A stretch of DNA of 51,984 nucleotides from Fibrobacter sp. (GCF_017551775.1 NZ_JAFZKX010000013.1:1-51984), one strand, 5' to 3'. Positions 34,668 through 43,873 are shown, numbered from the stretch's first letter. The notes: generated by a model not told the origin, from the sequence alone. Made by a program: numbers and translations.

Positions 34668-36551
34668 CTAGGCCTTCATCGAAGACGAAAGCACCGGAAT
34701 GCCATCGTCCACGGGTGCGGGTTCCATCGGCAGTTCCGTGTACTGGATGACCTGGTTGCGGCCACCCTCCTTCGCCTTGTAGAGTGCCTGGTCGGCATAG
34801 TTCACGGCCTTCTTCATGTCGTGGAATTCGGGCGTCACGAGGAAGGCGCCGATGCTCACTGTCACGCGGAGCGGTTCCTGCTGGTGCACGTCGAACTCGA
34901 GCTTCATCACGGCATGGCGGATGCGTTCCGCAGTCTCGATCATGCCGTCCGCCGTCGTGTCGACAAGACCCACGACGAATTCCTCGCCGCCGTAACGGGC
35001 GACCACGTCAATTTCCTTGCGGATTTCGCCGCTGATGGCAGAGGCGATTCCCTTGATGACCACATCGCCAATCGGGTGACCGTAGGTGTCGTTCACGCTC
35101 TTGAAATGGTCGATGTCCATCATGAGCACGCCGATATTGTATCTCTGGCGGTCGGCGCGAATCTTTTCGGTACGCAGATTCTCGTGGAGCGTACGGTGGT
35201 TGATAAGGCCGGTAAGCCCGTCGCGCGTCGCGAGGTCCTTATCTTGTTCGGCCTGGCAGGCGCGCGCATACGCGAAGCCCGCAACCCCCGCAAACGCCTT
35301 GAGCAAGTTCATCTCGTGTTCGGAGTAGCGGTCGTTCCTGCGGCTCTCGAGGCAAATGGCAAGTTCCGCCTGTTCCGCATTCGTCTCCGTAGGCACGGGC
35401 ATCACGAACAGCTGGCGGAATTCCATGTTCTTCTTTTCTTGGTTGTCGATGCGCGGGATGTAGGCGTTGAAGGCGGACTGGTTGAAAGTGCGTTCCACGG
35501 GCCTGTTGTGGTACAGCGCGAGGATGGCAAGGCCCTTGTCGGAAAGCGTAAACTTCTTGTTCACGAACTGGTCGGCGTCGATACCGTCGCAGCACACGAC
35601 ATGCCCCACGCGCTCCTGGTGCAGGTTGTTGTCGTTCTGGCGGTCGAGGGCGAGAATCATCATGCGGTCAAAAGGAATGTTGCCCTTCACGTATTCGAAA
35701 ATCTGGCGGAACACGTCCTTCACCGTCATGTTCTTGAAGAACTGGTGCTGGTAATGGTAGAGCACGCTGAACTGCTGCTGCTCTATGTAGTTCTTTGCCG
35801 AGACGAAGCTCTTGAAGTAGAGCGTGTAAAGGGTGCTCGCGATATAGGTGAGCGCCTGAGCCGTCTGCTGGTTGAACGCGTTCGGGTAGAGCGAATCCAT
35901 CACCAGGGCGCCCACGCGGTTCTTGCCGCGGTCGAGCATCGGGACCGCGACCACGGACTTGACCATCGGATTGTCGATATAGTAGAGAAGCTGCTTGCCG
36001 CCCGAAAGGTCGCCTTCGAGCAGGCGGCTCACGTCCATGCGGAAAAGCTGGCTTATGAGCCCCGTGTTCTCGGTAATCTTCACGTCGGAGGCGATGCGCA
36101 CGTCGGGATTGGTGCAGGCGTAGGCGCGCATGCCCCATTCCTTCATGGAATTGAGGGGCGAAAACAGCACGAGCGAGTGCACGTTCGGGACAACGCGCTT
36201 GAGGCCTTCGAGCATGTCGCTGAAAGCCTTCTTCACGTCGGCATCAGCGCGGGCCCACACCTGGTTTACGCGCAGCGTAGAACCGGGCTCGTTGTATTCC
36301 GATGCGGAATCGTCAAAAGAGTTCTTGAGTTCGGGCGTGACGGCCGGAGAAATCCCGGTAGCCTTCACCGCGGAGCCGACAACCGGCAACGAGGCCGTCT
36401 TGCCGCCGGGAACGCGCGGCAGGTTCATGTACCCGAGTGCCGCGGCGACACCTGCAAACGGGATGAGGAACAGGAACATGCCTCCCTGGAAGGCAACTCC
36501 CAGGAGCAAGCCTGCAACAGCGAACATTATCATCGATATCTGCATCTGCAT
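34668..36551 (-). CDS. Membrane-associated GGDEF diguanylate cyclase
   Basis: 627 aa. Two N-terminal hydrophobic segments (residues 1-45) anchor it. The middle (about 100-420) looks like two GAF-type sensor domains. The GGDEF domain starts at RDGLTGLINHRTL, with MDIDHFKSVNDTYGHPIGD and the active-site GGEEF at 521-525. The allosteric inhibition site, normally RxxD a few residues before, reads KEID, so product inhibition may be weakened. It should make cyclic di-GMP from two GTP. The stop is six bases before the symporter and the start nine bases after lptG, so it is expressed with lipopolysaccharide export genes, an unusual pairing. Confidence 0.88.
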   Translation of the reverse strand: MQMQISMIMFAVAGLLLGVAFQGGMFLFLIPFAGVAAALGYMNLPRVPGGKTASLPVVGSAVKATGISPAVTPELKNSFDDSASEYNEPGSTLRVNQVWARADADVKKAFSDMLEGLKRVVPNVHSLVLFSPLNSMKEWGMRAYACTNPDVRIASDVKITENTGLISQLFRMDVSRLLEGDLSGGKQLLYYIDNPMVKSVVAVPMLDRGKNRVGALVMDSLYPNAFNQQTAQALTYIASTLYTLYFKSFVSAKNYIEQQQFSVLYHYQHQFFKNMTVKDVFRQIFEYVKGNIPFDRMMILALDRQNDNNLHQERVGHVVCCDGIDADQFVNKKFTLSDKGLAILALYHNRPVERTFNQSAFNAYIPRIDNQEKKNMEFRQLFVMPVPTETNAEQAELAICLESRRNDRYSEHEMNLLKAFAGVAGFAYARACQAEQDKDLATRDGLTGLINHRTLHENLRTEKIRADRQRYNIGVLMMDIDHFKSVNDTYGHPIGDVVIKGIASAISGEIRKEIDVVARYGGEEFVVGLVDTTADGMIETAERIRHAVMKLEFDVHQQEPLRVTVSIGAFLVTPEFHDMKKAVNYADQALYKAKEGGRNQVIQYTELPMEPAPVDDGIPVLSSSMKA

Positions 36552-36560
36552 CCTCTACAC

Positions 36561-37703
36561 TTAAAGCCGGAAAGAGCGGTAGAGCATGGCACACGCGACG
36601 CCACCAAAGACGATATGGCTTATCCAGGCAGCCAAGAATGGAGAAAGCGCGCCGTTCTCACCCATCTTCAATCCGATTCTTTCCAGAATATAATAACTAA
36701 AAACGAGCAAGAGGCCAATGCCGAATTTCTGGGAAAGGCCCCCAGAACGGCTATAACGGTGACAGAGGGCCGCCCCGATGAGCAGCACGATTAGGTTCAT
36801 CCAGTGGGCGGAAAGCTTGAAATGGAGGGCAGTCTCCATCGCGCGGGTGTCTTCGCCGGAGCGCTTGAGCACTTCGATGCGCTCCCGGACCATCTTGGAA
36901 TCCATCTCGTCGGGCACCTGACGCTCGTTGATGAGGTCAGCCGGACGGGTCGTGACCTTCCCGACCATCTTTTCGCGCGTAATCGGTATGACCGTCACCG
37001 TGCCGTCCTTGTTGAATATGCGCTTCATCCCGCGTTCGAACATCCAGTAGGAATTTTCCTCGTAGCTCTTCATCACGCTGTCGCGGGAGGTGCTGTCGAT
37101 CGAGGTGGTATCCGGTTCCACCCACCTGACGGTCTTGGCGTCGTAGCGTTCCACGAGCCTTCCCTGTTCGCGCAGCAGAAGCACCACGTCGCGGCCCATC
37201 TTCGCCTTGCCCGAATAGAACTTGAAGAACCAACTCGCCTTCTCGCTGTCGATAAACGTGAAGTCGCTCTTTTCCTTGATGCGCGGGTTCTTCTTTTTCT
37301 GCGCGTTGGTCTCCATGATTTCGAGACGCTTGTGGTTGGCATCCGGAAGCCACAGTTCGCTCATCTCGTACGACCCGAAGGACACGAGTATGCCCAAAAA
37401 GAATATGGGGAACAAAGTCTTGAGCGGGCTCTGGCCCGAACTCTGCATGGCGCTCATCTCGAGATGCCTGGACATGTTGCCCACCGAGGCGAGCACCGCG
37501 ATGAACATGGATACCGGCGTGATGAGGTAGAGCATGTACGGGATGTAGCTCACATAGTAGTCAACAGCGTCCTTCGTTTCGCGGGCAAGCCATATCTTGA
37601 TGTTGCCAACGAAGTCGATGACCGCGAACATGAAGATGGCACCGATAGTCACGATGAGGAACATCTTCACAAAATTCCATATCAGGTAACGCGAGAACTT
37701 CAT
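36561..37703 (-). CDS. lptG: LptG-like lipopolysaccharide export permease (YjgQ family)
   Basis: 380 aa. Three N-terminal transmembrane helices (FSRYLIWNFVKMFLIVTIGA; YYVSYIPYMLYLITPVSMFI; TLFPIFFLGILVSFGSYEMS) precede a periplasmic beta-jellyroll of about 190 residues, then three C-terminal helices. LASVGNMSRHLEMSAMQSSGQSP is the coupling-helix region that contacts the LptB ATPase in this family. With LptF it forms the inner-membrane part of the Lpt bridge. The ATG at 37703 overlaps the LptF stop as ATGA. A longer frame from 37847 overlaps lptF and is rejected. Assignment of F versus G follows gene order and domain form. Confidence 0.87.
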   Translation of the reverse strand: MKFSRYLIWNFVKMFLIVTIGAIFMFAVIDFVGNIKIWLARETKDAVDYYVSYIPYMLYLITPVSMFIAVLASVGNMSRHLEMSAMQSSGQSPLKTLFPIFFLGILVSFGSYEMSELWLPDANHKRLEIMETNAQKKKNPRIKEKSDFTFIDSEKASWFFKFYSGKAKMGRDVVLLLREQGRLVERYDAKTVRWVEPDTTSIDSTSRDSVMKSYEENSYWMFERGMKRIFNKDGTVTVIPITREKMVGKVTTRPADLINERQVPDEMDSKMVRERIEVLKRSGEDTRAMETALHFKLSAHWMNLIVLLIGAALCHRYSRSGGLSQKFGIGLLLVFSYYILERIGLKMGENGALSPFLAAWISHIVFGGVACAMLYRSFRL

Positions 37704-39100
37704 GCGTGACCCCTGCCGATGGAACGGAACTTGCGGCCTATGGCGCGCATGGCCCTGAAGAACTTGGAATCTCCCGTAAAGCGGTCGCGCACCATCGCGA
37801 TGGTGATGAACACGCCAAACGCGCCGATGATGATATTCGAAGCCCACATGGCGAGTTCAGGAGAAATGATGAGACGGTCGGCCAGGTTTTCGCCGCCGAT
37901 AAGGCAAATCCAGTAAATCACGAAGAACGCAAGACTGTAGATGATACCCGTACCGATACCGCCCTTGCGGGCCATAATCCCGAGCGGGGCGCCGATGAGC
38001 ACGAATATGAAACATGCGAACGACGTGCTGAACTTCTTGTGAATTTCTACGAGATACTGGGCGGCACGCTTCTGTTCGGCCTCCATCCTACCCCACAGCC
38101 TCTCCGTATTGCGGAGCGCCGAAATTTCTTGCATGCGGATGCGCTGGAGCGACCGCCGCCCCTGGACAGAATCGAGAGGAGCTCCCCCGGCGGCATCCTT
38201 GGGAACGATACTGTCCCCGATGACCAAGTTCTTTGTGGAAATAAGGGAAGCAAGGCGCTTGTCGCGGGCAAAGGCATATGCAGTATCGTACTTCGCGCGA
38301 GCCTCGTTCACCACGTCCATCATCATCTCGACAGGCATCTCGCGGTCACTTCTGTAACTTCTGGTCCTGCGTTCCAGGCGGTCGTCCACGTTCTGCATGG
38401 CGAGGTCCTGCGAGAAGAACCTGATACGGAAATAGCTTTCCGGCTTGTCGGGGTCGACGATATGCGTCTCGCCGCTGCGCATGCGGAACATGAGGGTAGC
38501 CCCGTTGTCCACGTAATCGAGAGTCGCGCTGTCCGCATACACGACCCTGGGCGCGCCCTTCTTCTCGAGTTCATACACCTGGATGCCGTAGAGCACGCCC
38601 GATACCGGGTCGATGCGGTTCACCCAGAGCTGTACGTCGGGAAACTGCGTGATGAGGCGGCCCGCATCGATAAACACGTGCGGCTTCTTGCGGGAGACGG
38701 CGTTCATCAGTTCGACGGAGCGGTGGTTCGCCTCGGGCAGGATCCAGTTGTTGAAAAGGATCATCAGGACCGTGACCAAAAGTGCGACAAGCATCACCGG
38801 ACGCATGAGCGACAAAGGTGAAACACCCGCCGCCTTCACCGCCGTGATTTCGTGGTCACCCGAAAGGCGCCCGAACGCCATGAGGCATGCGACAAGCACC
38901 GCCATCGGGATGGACAGCGAAAGCATCCATGCGAGGTTCAGCACGAATATCTCGAGAACCGTCGACGCGGGCAGCCCCTTCGAAAGCACGTTGTCCAGTA
39001 TTTTCACCAAGAAATCGACGACGAACAAAAACGTTATGCCAAAAAGCGCCGCCAAAAACGGGCCAATAAGTTCTTTCAACACATAACGGACTAAAATCAT
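37700..39100 (-). CDS. lptF: LptF-like lipopolysaccharide export permease (YjgP family), long form
   Basis: 466 aa, longer than the usual 360-370. The N-terminus MILVRYVLKELIGPFLAALF with the helix FGITFLFVVDFLVKIL, then AFGRLSGDHEITAVKAAGVSP (the LptB-coupling region), are clear YjgP/LptF hallmarks. The extra length sits in the periplasmic part (about residues 130-370), which includes a long Arg/Asp-rich helical insert (RRTRSYRSDREMPVEMM). Three C-terminal helices follow. ACAGG precedes the ATG. It is the first gene of the operon and divergent from bamD with only 64 bases between them. Confidence 0.85.
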   Translation of the reverse strand: MILVRYVLKELIGPFLAALFGITFLFVVDFLVKILDNVLSKGLPASTVLEIFVLNLAWMLSLSIPMAVLVACLMAFGRLSGDHEITAVKAAGVSPLSLMRPVMLVALLVTVLMILFNNWILPEANHRSVELMNAVSRKKPHVFIDAGRLITQFPDVQLWVNRIDPVSGVLYGIQVYELEKKGAPRVVYADSATLDYVDNGATLMFRMRSGETHIVDPDKPESYFRIRFFSQDLAMQNVDDRLERRTRSYRSDREMPVEMMMDVVNEARAKYDTAYAFARDKRLASLISTKNLVIGDSIVPKDAAGGAPLDSVQGRRSLQRIRMQEISALRNTERLWGRMEAEQKRAAQYLVEIHKKFSTSFACFIFVLIGAPLGIMARKGGIGTGIIYSLAFFVIYWICLIGGENLADRLIISPELAMWASNIIIGAFGVFITIAMVRDRFTGDSKFFRAMRAIGRKFRSIGRGHA

Positions 39101-39164
39101 TTTTCCTGTCGGTCTTTTTTTTCTACTTTAACGATGAAAAATTAGAATTAACCGAAGAAAAAAA

Positions 39165-40019
39165 ATGAAACTTTCTCTAAAGACAGCCCTGTTCACAAGC
39201 CTTTTCCTTTCTGTCGCCATGCTGGGCGCTTGCTCCTCCAGTTCTTCCACGAGAGTCACCCACACCCAGTTCTGCAAAGACAAACTGGAAAAGGCGGAAG
39301 AACTCTTCAAGAAAGAAAAGTACGGACGCGTCATCGACAAGCTCGAAGAAATCATGAGCTACTGCGCCGGTACCGGCTACCTGGAACAGACATCCTTCCT
39401 GCTTGCCGAAAGCCACTTCAATCTGGAACAGTGGATCGAGGCCCGCGGAGAATACGGAAGCTTCGTGATGAACTTCCCCGGTTCGCCGTATGCGGAAACC
39501 GCAGAATTCAGGAAGGCTATCGCCTCGTTCAACATGGAGTTCCGCGTGAGCCGCGACGACGCGAACACGACCGTCGCCATGAAGGATTTCGAACGCTACC
39601 TTTCGAACCATCCGGATTCGCCGCTCCGCGATTCCATCAACTACTACTACGGACTTTTGATTGAACGTCTCGCCGAAAAGGAATTCCAGACGGCAAGACT
39701 CTACCTGCGCATGGACAAGCCGCAGGCGGCCGTCATCTACTTCAAGGAATTCCTCGAGACCTACAAGCAGTCCAAGCGCCGCAAAGAAGCGCTGTTCCTC
39801 ACCTCGCAGGCCTATACCGAACTTGACCAGTTCGAAAGCGCTCGCGAATACCTGAACATCGCCAGGCAGGAACTCAAGGCAGACGACAAGGACGGGCAGA
39901 AGATGCTCGAAAAGACCGAAGAGAAAATCGCCAAGGCCGAAAAGAGCTTCGAGAAGCGCATAAAGAAGGATGCCGAGAAAAAGCGCGTCCAGAAAGAAGA
40001 ACGCGAAATGCTGAACTAG
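39165..40019 (+). CDS. bamD: BamD-like outer membrane assembly lipoprotein
   Basis: 284 aa. The signal MKLSLKTALFTSLFLSVAML ends at the lipobox LGAC (Cys23). The body is a chain of tetratricopeptide-like helical pairs: CKDKLEKAEELFKKEKYGRV, YLEQTSFLLAESHFNLEQW, ETAEFRKAIASFNMEF, QAAVIYFKEFLETYKQS, EALFLTSQAYTELDQF. This arrangement and length match BamD/YfiO, the essential partner of BamA in inserting beta-barrel proteins. A Lys/Glu-rich coiled tail (about 240-284) is longer than in E. coli. Start supported by position only. It is followed seven bases later by a probable outer-membrane protein. Confidence 0.8.
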   Translation: MKLSLKTALFTSLFLSVAMLGACSSSSSTRVTHTQFCKDKLEKAEELFKKEKYGRVIDKLEEIMSYCAGTGYLEQTSFLLAESHFNLEQWIEARGEYGSFVMNFPGSPYAETAEFRKAIASFNMEFRVSRDDANTTVAMKDFERYLSNHPDSPLRDSINYYYGLLIERLAEKEFQTARLYLRMDKPQAAVIYFKEFLETYKQSKRRKEALFLTSQAYTELDQFESAREYLNIARQELKADDKDGQKMLEKTEEKIAKAEKSFEKRIKKDAEKKRVQKEEREMLN

Positions 40020-40026
40020 GTTTTCC

Positions 40027-41100
40027 ATGGGTCATGCGGGTTTCAAGCCGGTTCTTGCTCTTGTCGCACTGTTCCTCGCAACGGGCGCTTTCGCCGATGA
40101 CGAGCAGAGGATAGAACACGACAGGGCAAAGCTTTCCATTTTCGGGCAGGCATCCATATCCTTCCTGAATTTCGAAGAACGCAGCTATTTCCAGGACGCC
40201 ATCGACACCATCTACGCCGATTTCCGTTCGCAGGCCGTCAACGCCGAGGAATCGCTCTACGTCGCCAAGCAGAACTTCCAGAAAGTCAACTTCTGTTTCC
40301 CCATCATGGGCGGCATTCAATACCAGCTCATGGACGACCACTTTTTGAGTGCGGGCATCGGATTCATCTACGACAACGAATCCGTGGTGCTCACCGACCG
40401 CAAAAACAAGGCGCACAACTACAGTTACACCATTCAGGGCGTCCCGATGTTCCTCGAATACAGGCTCGCGATTCCCAAGAACCTGATCACCCTTTCGAAC
40501 GGGGGCCTCTTCAGCATCGCAGTCCGCTGGTATTGGACACTCCCCGGCACCGAAATCTACACCACGTGGGGCAAGCTCGAAGCCGAGAACAAGCCCTGGG
40601 GAGCGGGATTCGGGGTAAGCCTCGGTTACCTGATTGCAAGCTGGAACGGCATCAACATCTACGGCGACATCGGATACAGTTCCATCTCCGTGGAATCGAA
40701 GGAAAGTTTCGCCGACATCGTTCCCGACGGACCGACCGAGAAGGCGAAGTGGAATATCGGCGGCTTGCAGCTGCAGGTGCGCGCTAGCTTCGGAATCATA
40801 AACAAGAAAATGACCCTGGGCGACACGACCGCGACGCAGTCCAAGACGCTCCAGCCGAAGGACGTCAAGGACACGACCGCCAAATCCGGACCCACGGATG
40901 CAACCCAGGGCGGCACCGCGGCCGAAAGCAAGACTGACGGAAGCGAACCTCCCGCAACAAAAACGAACGCGGAAGGAAATCCGCCCGCAGAACAAACTGG
41001 CGCAGACGGAGCGAAGGCAACCGAGCCGAAGGCTTCTGAACCGGCGGCCAAGCCGAACGCAAGCGAAGAAAAAACGGCAGAGAAAAAGGCGGGGCAATGA
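40027..41100 (+). CDS. Probable outer-membrane beta-barrel protein with an Ala/Lys/Glu-rich tail
   Basis: 357 aa. A signal peptide (residues 1-23, LALVALFLATGAFA) is followed by about 230 residues of alternating amphipathic strands with aromatic ends (KLSIFGQASISFLNF; IMGGIQYQLMDDHFLSAGIG; GVPMFLEYRLAIP; GAGFGVSLGYLIASWNGINI), the pattern of a small porin-like barrel. Residues about 265-357 form a low-complexity Ala/Thr/Pro/Lys/Glu tail that may extend into the periplasm toward peptidoglycan. No family name is known to me. It follows bamD by seven bases and its stop overlaps the start of the PHP hydrolase gene (ATGA), so it lies within one operon. Confidence 0.7.
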   Translation: MGHAGFKPVLALVALFLATGAFADDEQRIEHDRAKLSIFGQASISFLNFEERSYFQDAIDTIYADFRSQAVNAEESLYVAKQNFQKVNFCFPIMGGIQYQLMDDHFLSAGIGFIYDNESVVLTDRKNKAHNYSYTIQGVPMFLEYRLAIPKNLITLSNGGLFSIAVRWYWTLPGTEIYTTWGKLEAENKPWGAGFGVSLGYLIASWNGINIYGDIGYSSISVESKESFADIVPDGPTEKAKWNIGGLQLQVRASFGIINKKMTLGDTTATQSKTLQPKDVKDTTAKSGPTDATQGGTAAESKTDGSEPPATKTNAEGNPPAEQTGADGAKATEPKASEPAAKPNASEEKTAEKKAGQ

Positions 41101-42839
41101 GTTTCTGGCCAGGGGAAAAACTGCGGTACGCCGAGACGCATTTCAAGTTCAGGCTCCCCTGGTCGCTTTTGTACAGGCCCTGGCCCGAAATCATTTTCGA
41201 CATGCCCTTCCAGGCGGTTCCCGGAACGGAACCCGCATTGTGGATCGTGGTGCGTGACGCGGACAGGTTCCCGACGCTCATCGAGAAAGTGGAAGTCGAA
41301 ATCAAGGGCAAATCGCCGGATGCCGAAACCTTACCTGCAAAGACTATCGACCTGCAAATCCGCGCCACGGAACAAGTCGTTTTTTACCCCGTAAAGCTCG
41401 GGACGCTCACCGCCGGCAAATACGAAATCCGCTGCAAGGCGACCGCACGCCGCATCGATCCCGCAACGGGGAATATTACAGACAAAGTAAAGATATTTGA
41501 TCGCTGGAACCTTCCCGGCTTAAAGCCAGCACCGCTCAAACTGCACGTGCTTGCGGAAATGCCCCCGAAGGCGCCGGGGTATGCGGCAGGCGAGATGCAC
41601 TGCCATACCCAGTATTCACGCGACCATGTGGAATTCGGGGCCACGCCTGCCGTATTGCAACAGGCGGCCGCATCGGTCGGTCTCGACTTCGCCTGTTGCA
41701 CCGACCACGCCTACGACTTCGCGTTCACCGACGAGGACTACACCAAGGAGGCGCGGTCCCCGGCGCCGAGGTTCCAGGCCCTGCGCGACGAGATTGCGGC
41801 CCTCCCGCAAGGAGAAGGCAATCCGCTCCTGCTCGCAGGCGAAGAAGTATCCGCCGGAAATTCCAAGGGCGAGAACGTGCACGTCACCGTGTTCGCCCCA
41901 GAAAGCTACCTCCCCGGACTCGGGGACTGCGGGCGGTACTGGCTCGAGAACAAGCCCACGCGGAGCATCGCCCAGATTCTGCAAGACACCACCGCACACT
42001 GCTTTGCGGCACATCCCTTCCAGCAAATGGGAATCGTCGAAAAGTTCGTGTTCCGGCGCGGGTACTGGACCGCCAAGGACCTGCACTGCGACAAACCGCA
42101 TTCCATCCGCGGGCTGCAGTTCTGGAACGGCGTGCGCGACGAAGGCTTCAAACTCGGGCGCGAATTCTGGATACAGGAACTCGGCAAGGGGAACTACCTT
42201 TTGCCTATCGGCGGCAACGACGCGCATGGCGACCTGAACGACACGACCGCGGTCTCGACCCCGCTCTTCTCACTCAAGCATTCGCGCGACCACGTGTTCG
42301 GGAAAGTGCGCACCGTGGTGTGCCTCCCACGTCATGCCGAAGGCGAGCGCAGCGAGACAAGTGTTTCCACAAGACATCAATTAGACTCTCTTGCCCCTAC
42401 GGGGCTGCGGAGTGACATGGTGGCCTCGGAACCGCGAAATGGCGTGGTTGCCTCCGGACTCCAGGGTGACAAGAGCACTGCCATCACGCAAGAAATGCTG
42501 AACGAAGCGTTCGCGGGCGACAACTGCTACATCACCGACGGCCCCGCGCTGTGGTGGGAACACGCCGAAGTCCACGGCGTAAAGAGCGTCGTATTCCATG
42601 CCCGCAACACCAAGGATTTTGGAGAAGGCTTCCGCTACATCCGCATCTTCGGCCGGCGCTACCAGAGCAACGGCAAGCTCACGAAAGAAGAGGAAGTCTG
42701 CAAGGAAAGCCTGGTCGCCGCACCCGCGTCGGCAGACATCGCCGTCTACACGGACAATTTCGCCTACCTGCGCGCCGAATGCGAATCGGCCACGGGCCAT
42801 TTCGCCCTGACATCCGCCGCAACTTTTGAAAGGGGGTAA
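41097..42839 (+). CDS. PHP-type (CehA/McbA-like) metallohydrolase with an in-frame repeat-like insertion
   Basis: 580 aa. An N-terminal beta domain of about 155 residues (FDMPFQAVPGTEPALWIVVR) is followed by a PHP fold: GEMHCHTQYSRDH (His168, His170), DFACCTDHAYDF, LAGEEVSAGNSKGENVHVTV and GGNDAHGDLND supply a trinuclear metal site. PHP enzymes hydrolyse phosphoesters or other bonds; the substrate is unknown. Residues about 410-457 (HAEGERSETSV...ASGLQGDKS) do not look like family sequence and their DNA resembles an intergenic repeat inserted in frame. No signal peptide is seen. The ATG overlaps the previous stop. The next gene is a rhomboid protease. Confidence 0.75.
   Translation: MSFWPGEKLRYAETHFKFRLPWSLLYRPWPEIIFDMPFQAVPGTEPALWIVVRDADRFPTLIEKVEVEIKGKSPDAETLPAKTIDLQIRATEQVVFYPVKLGTLTAGKYEIRCKATARRIDPATGNITDKVKIFDRWNLPGLKPAPLKLHVLAEMPPKAPGYAAGEMHCHTQYSRDHVEFGATPAVLQQAAASVGLDFACCTDHAYDFAFTDEDYTKEARSPAPRFQALRDEIAALPQGEGNPLLLAGEEVSAGNSKGENVHVTVFAPESYLPGLGDCGRYWLENKPTRSIAQILQDTTAHCFAAHPFQQMGIVEKFVFRRGYWTAKDLHCDKPHSIRGLQFWNGVRDEGFKLGREFWIQELGKGNYLLPIGGNDAHGDLNDTTAVSTPLFSLKHSRDHVFGKVRTVVCLPRHAEGERSETSVSTRHQLDSLAPTGLRSDMVASEPRNGVVASGLQGDKSTAITQEMLNEAFAGDNCYITDGPALWWEHAEVHGVKSVVFHARNTKDFGEGFRYIRIFGRRYQSNGKLTKEEEVCKESLVAAPASADIAVYTDNFAYLRAECESATGHFALTSAATFERG
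42327..42470 (+). repeat. Repeat-like element inserted in frame in the PHP gene
   Basis: About 144 bases, starting ACGTCATGCCGAAGGCGAGC and ending CTCCAGGGTGACAAG, with GTGACA and GTCAT ends in opposite orientation. It resembles Fibrobacter intergenic 'GTCAT' type repeats as I recall them. It keeps the reading frame and adds about 48 residues to the host protein. Confidence 0.5.
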
Positions 42840-42840
42840 C

Positions 42841-43821
42841 ATGCCGCGCCTCATGTCCCCCATGATTCGGAGAAGACCCATGCCGCCCCTATGCGACGAC
42901 GAGCAGCGCCCGCCCGAGCCACCCGTACCCGACCAGGAACCGCCCGCCTTCGAAGAACCCGAAGAATCGACGCTCATCGCCATCGGCACTTACAGACAAA
43001 TTCGCGACTACAGCCTGGTGCTCCTATCACAAGGAATCGTCCACCAGTTCCAGCGTTCCGAGGAAGGACCTTTCGAAATTTTCGTCTCGCCCGAATTCGA
43101 GACGCGCGCCAGCGAACAGATTGAGCTCTACCGCAGGGAAAACCCGCCCAAGGAAGAAAACCCACCGCTCCCCTTGAGCCTGAGCCTCCAACCCGTATGG
43201 GTTCTACTGGTACCCGTGGTCTGCACCGTCCTCGACTTCGGGAACTTCGTCGACCGCATGCATTTCGCCGGACTCTCAGATGCCTCCAAGGTTCTGCACG
43301 GCCAGTGGTGGCGCACCATCACCGCGCTCACGTTGCACGGCGACGCCCGCCACATCGCGTCGAACCTGCTCAGCGGCTACATCGTGCTGAACCTCATGTC
43401 GTACAGGCTCCCGCTTGCACGCATGGCGCCCTTCCTCGCCGTAGCAAGCGCCATCGCGAACTTCTTCGTCGCGCTTACCGTCCAGAGCGACTACCGCGCC
43501 CTCGGATTCTCGACCTTCGTGTTCGCCGCCATCGGGGCCCTCGCCGTCATCGAATTCCGGCTCATGCCTCGGGAAACCCACGGGATGCTCCGTCGCTTCG
43601 CACCCCTGTGCGGCGCGGCCTCGCTCGCCGTATTCCTCGGGCTCGGCGAAAACGCCGACATCCTCGGCCACGCCTACGGCTTCATCGCGGGCGCAGTCTG
43701 CGGGCTTATCCCACAAAAAAAGACGCTCCGCTGGGGAACGCCTACCACGCTTGCCGACCTCGTGTGGGTCGCCATCTATTTCGCCATATTCATCGTAGGC
43801 TGGCACGCCGCGCTTTCCTAA
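42841..43821 (+). CDS. Rhomboid family intramembrane serine protease with a cytoplasmic N-terminal domain
   Basis: 326 aa. Residues 1-45 are Pro/Glu-rich. Residues 45-100 (LIAIGTYRQIRDYSLVLLSQ; GPFEIFVSPEFETRASEQIE) resemble a small DUF2007-like signalling domain. Six transmembrane segments follow from residue 119. HIASNLLSG (His171, Asn175) is the conserved helix-2 motif; catalytic Ser224 lies in LGFSTFVFAAIG and His277 in ILGHAYGFIAG, so the Ser/His dyad is present. Rhomboids cleave transmembrane helices; the substrate is unknown. The ATG at 42841 has AAAGGGGG upstream, and a TTG five codons earlier is rejected. The start is one base after the PHP gene stop, closing the operon. Confidence 0.82.
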   Translation: MPRLMSPMIRRRPMPPLCDDEQRPPEPPVPDQEPPAFEEPEESTLIAIGTYRQIRDYSLVLLSQGIVHQFQRSEEGPFEIFVSPEFETRASEQIELYRRENPPKEENPPLPLSLSLQPVWVLLVPVVCTVLDFGNFVDRMHFAGLSDASKVLHGQWWRTITALTLHGDARHIASNLLSGYIVLNLMSYRLPLARMAPFLAVASAIANFFVALTVQSDYRALGFSTFVFAAIGALAVIEFRLMPRETHGMLRRFAPLCGAASLAVFLGLGENADILGHAYGFIAGAVCGLIPQKKTLRWGTPTTLADLVWVAIYFAIFIVGWHAALS

Positions 43822-43873
43822 CCGGTGCAGGGCCTGAGACACGGTCCATGCGCAACACCTCTCCCGCATACGA

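Noticed and set aside
33897-36794. 965-codon open frame on the plus strand opposite the symporter and GGDEF genes
   Set aside because: Antisense shadow; it spans two recognised genes and the start of lptG, with a His/Arg-rich composition typical of reversed coding sequence.
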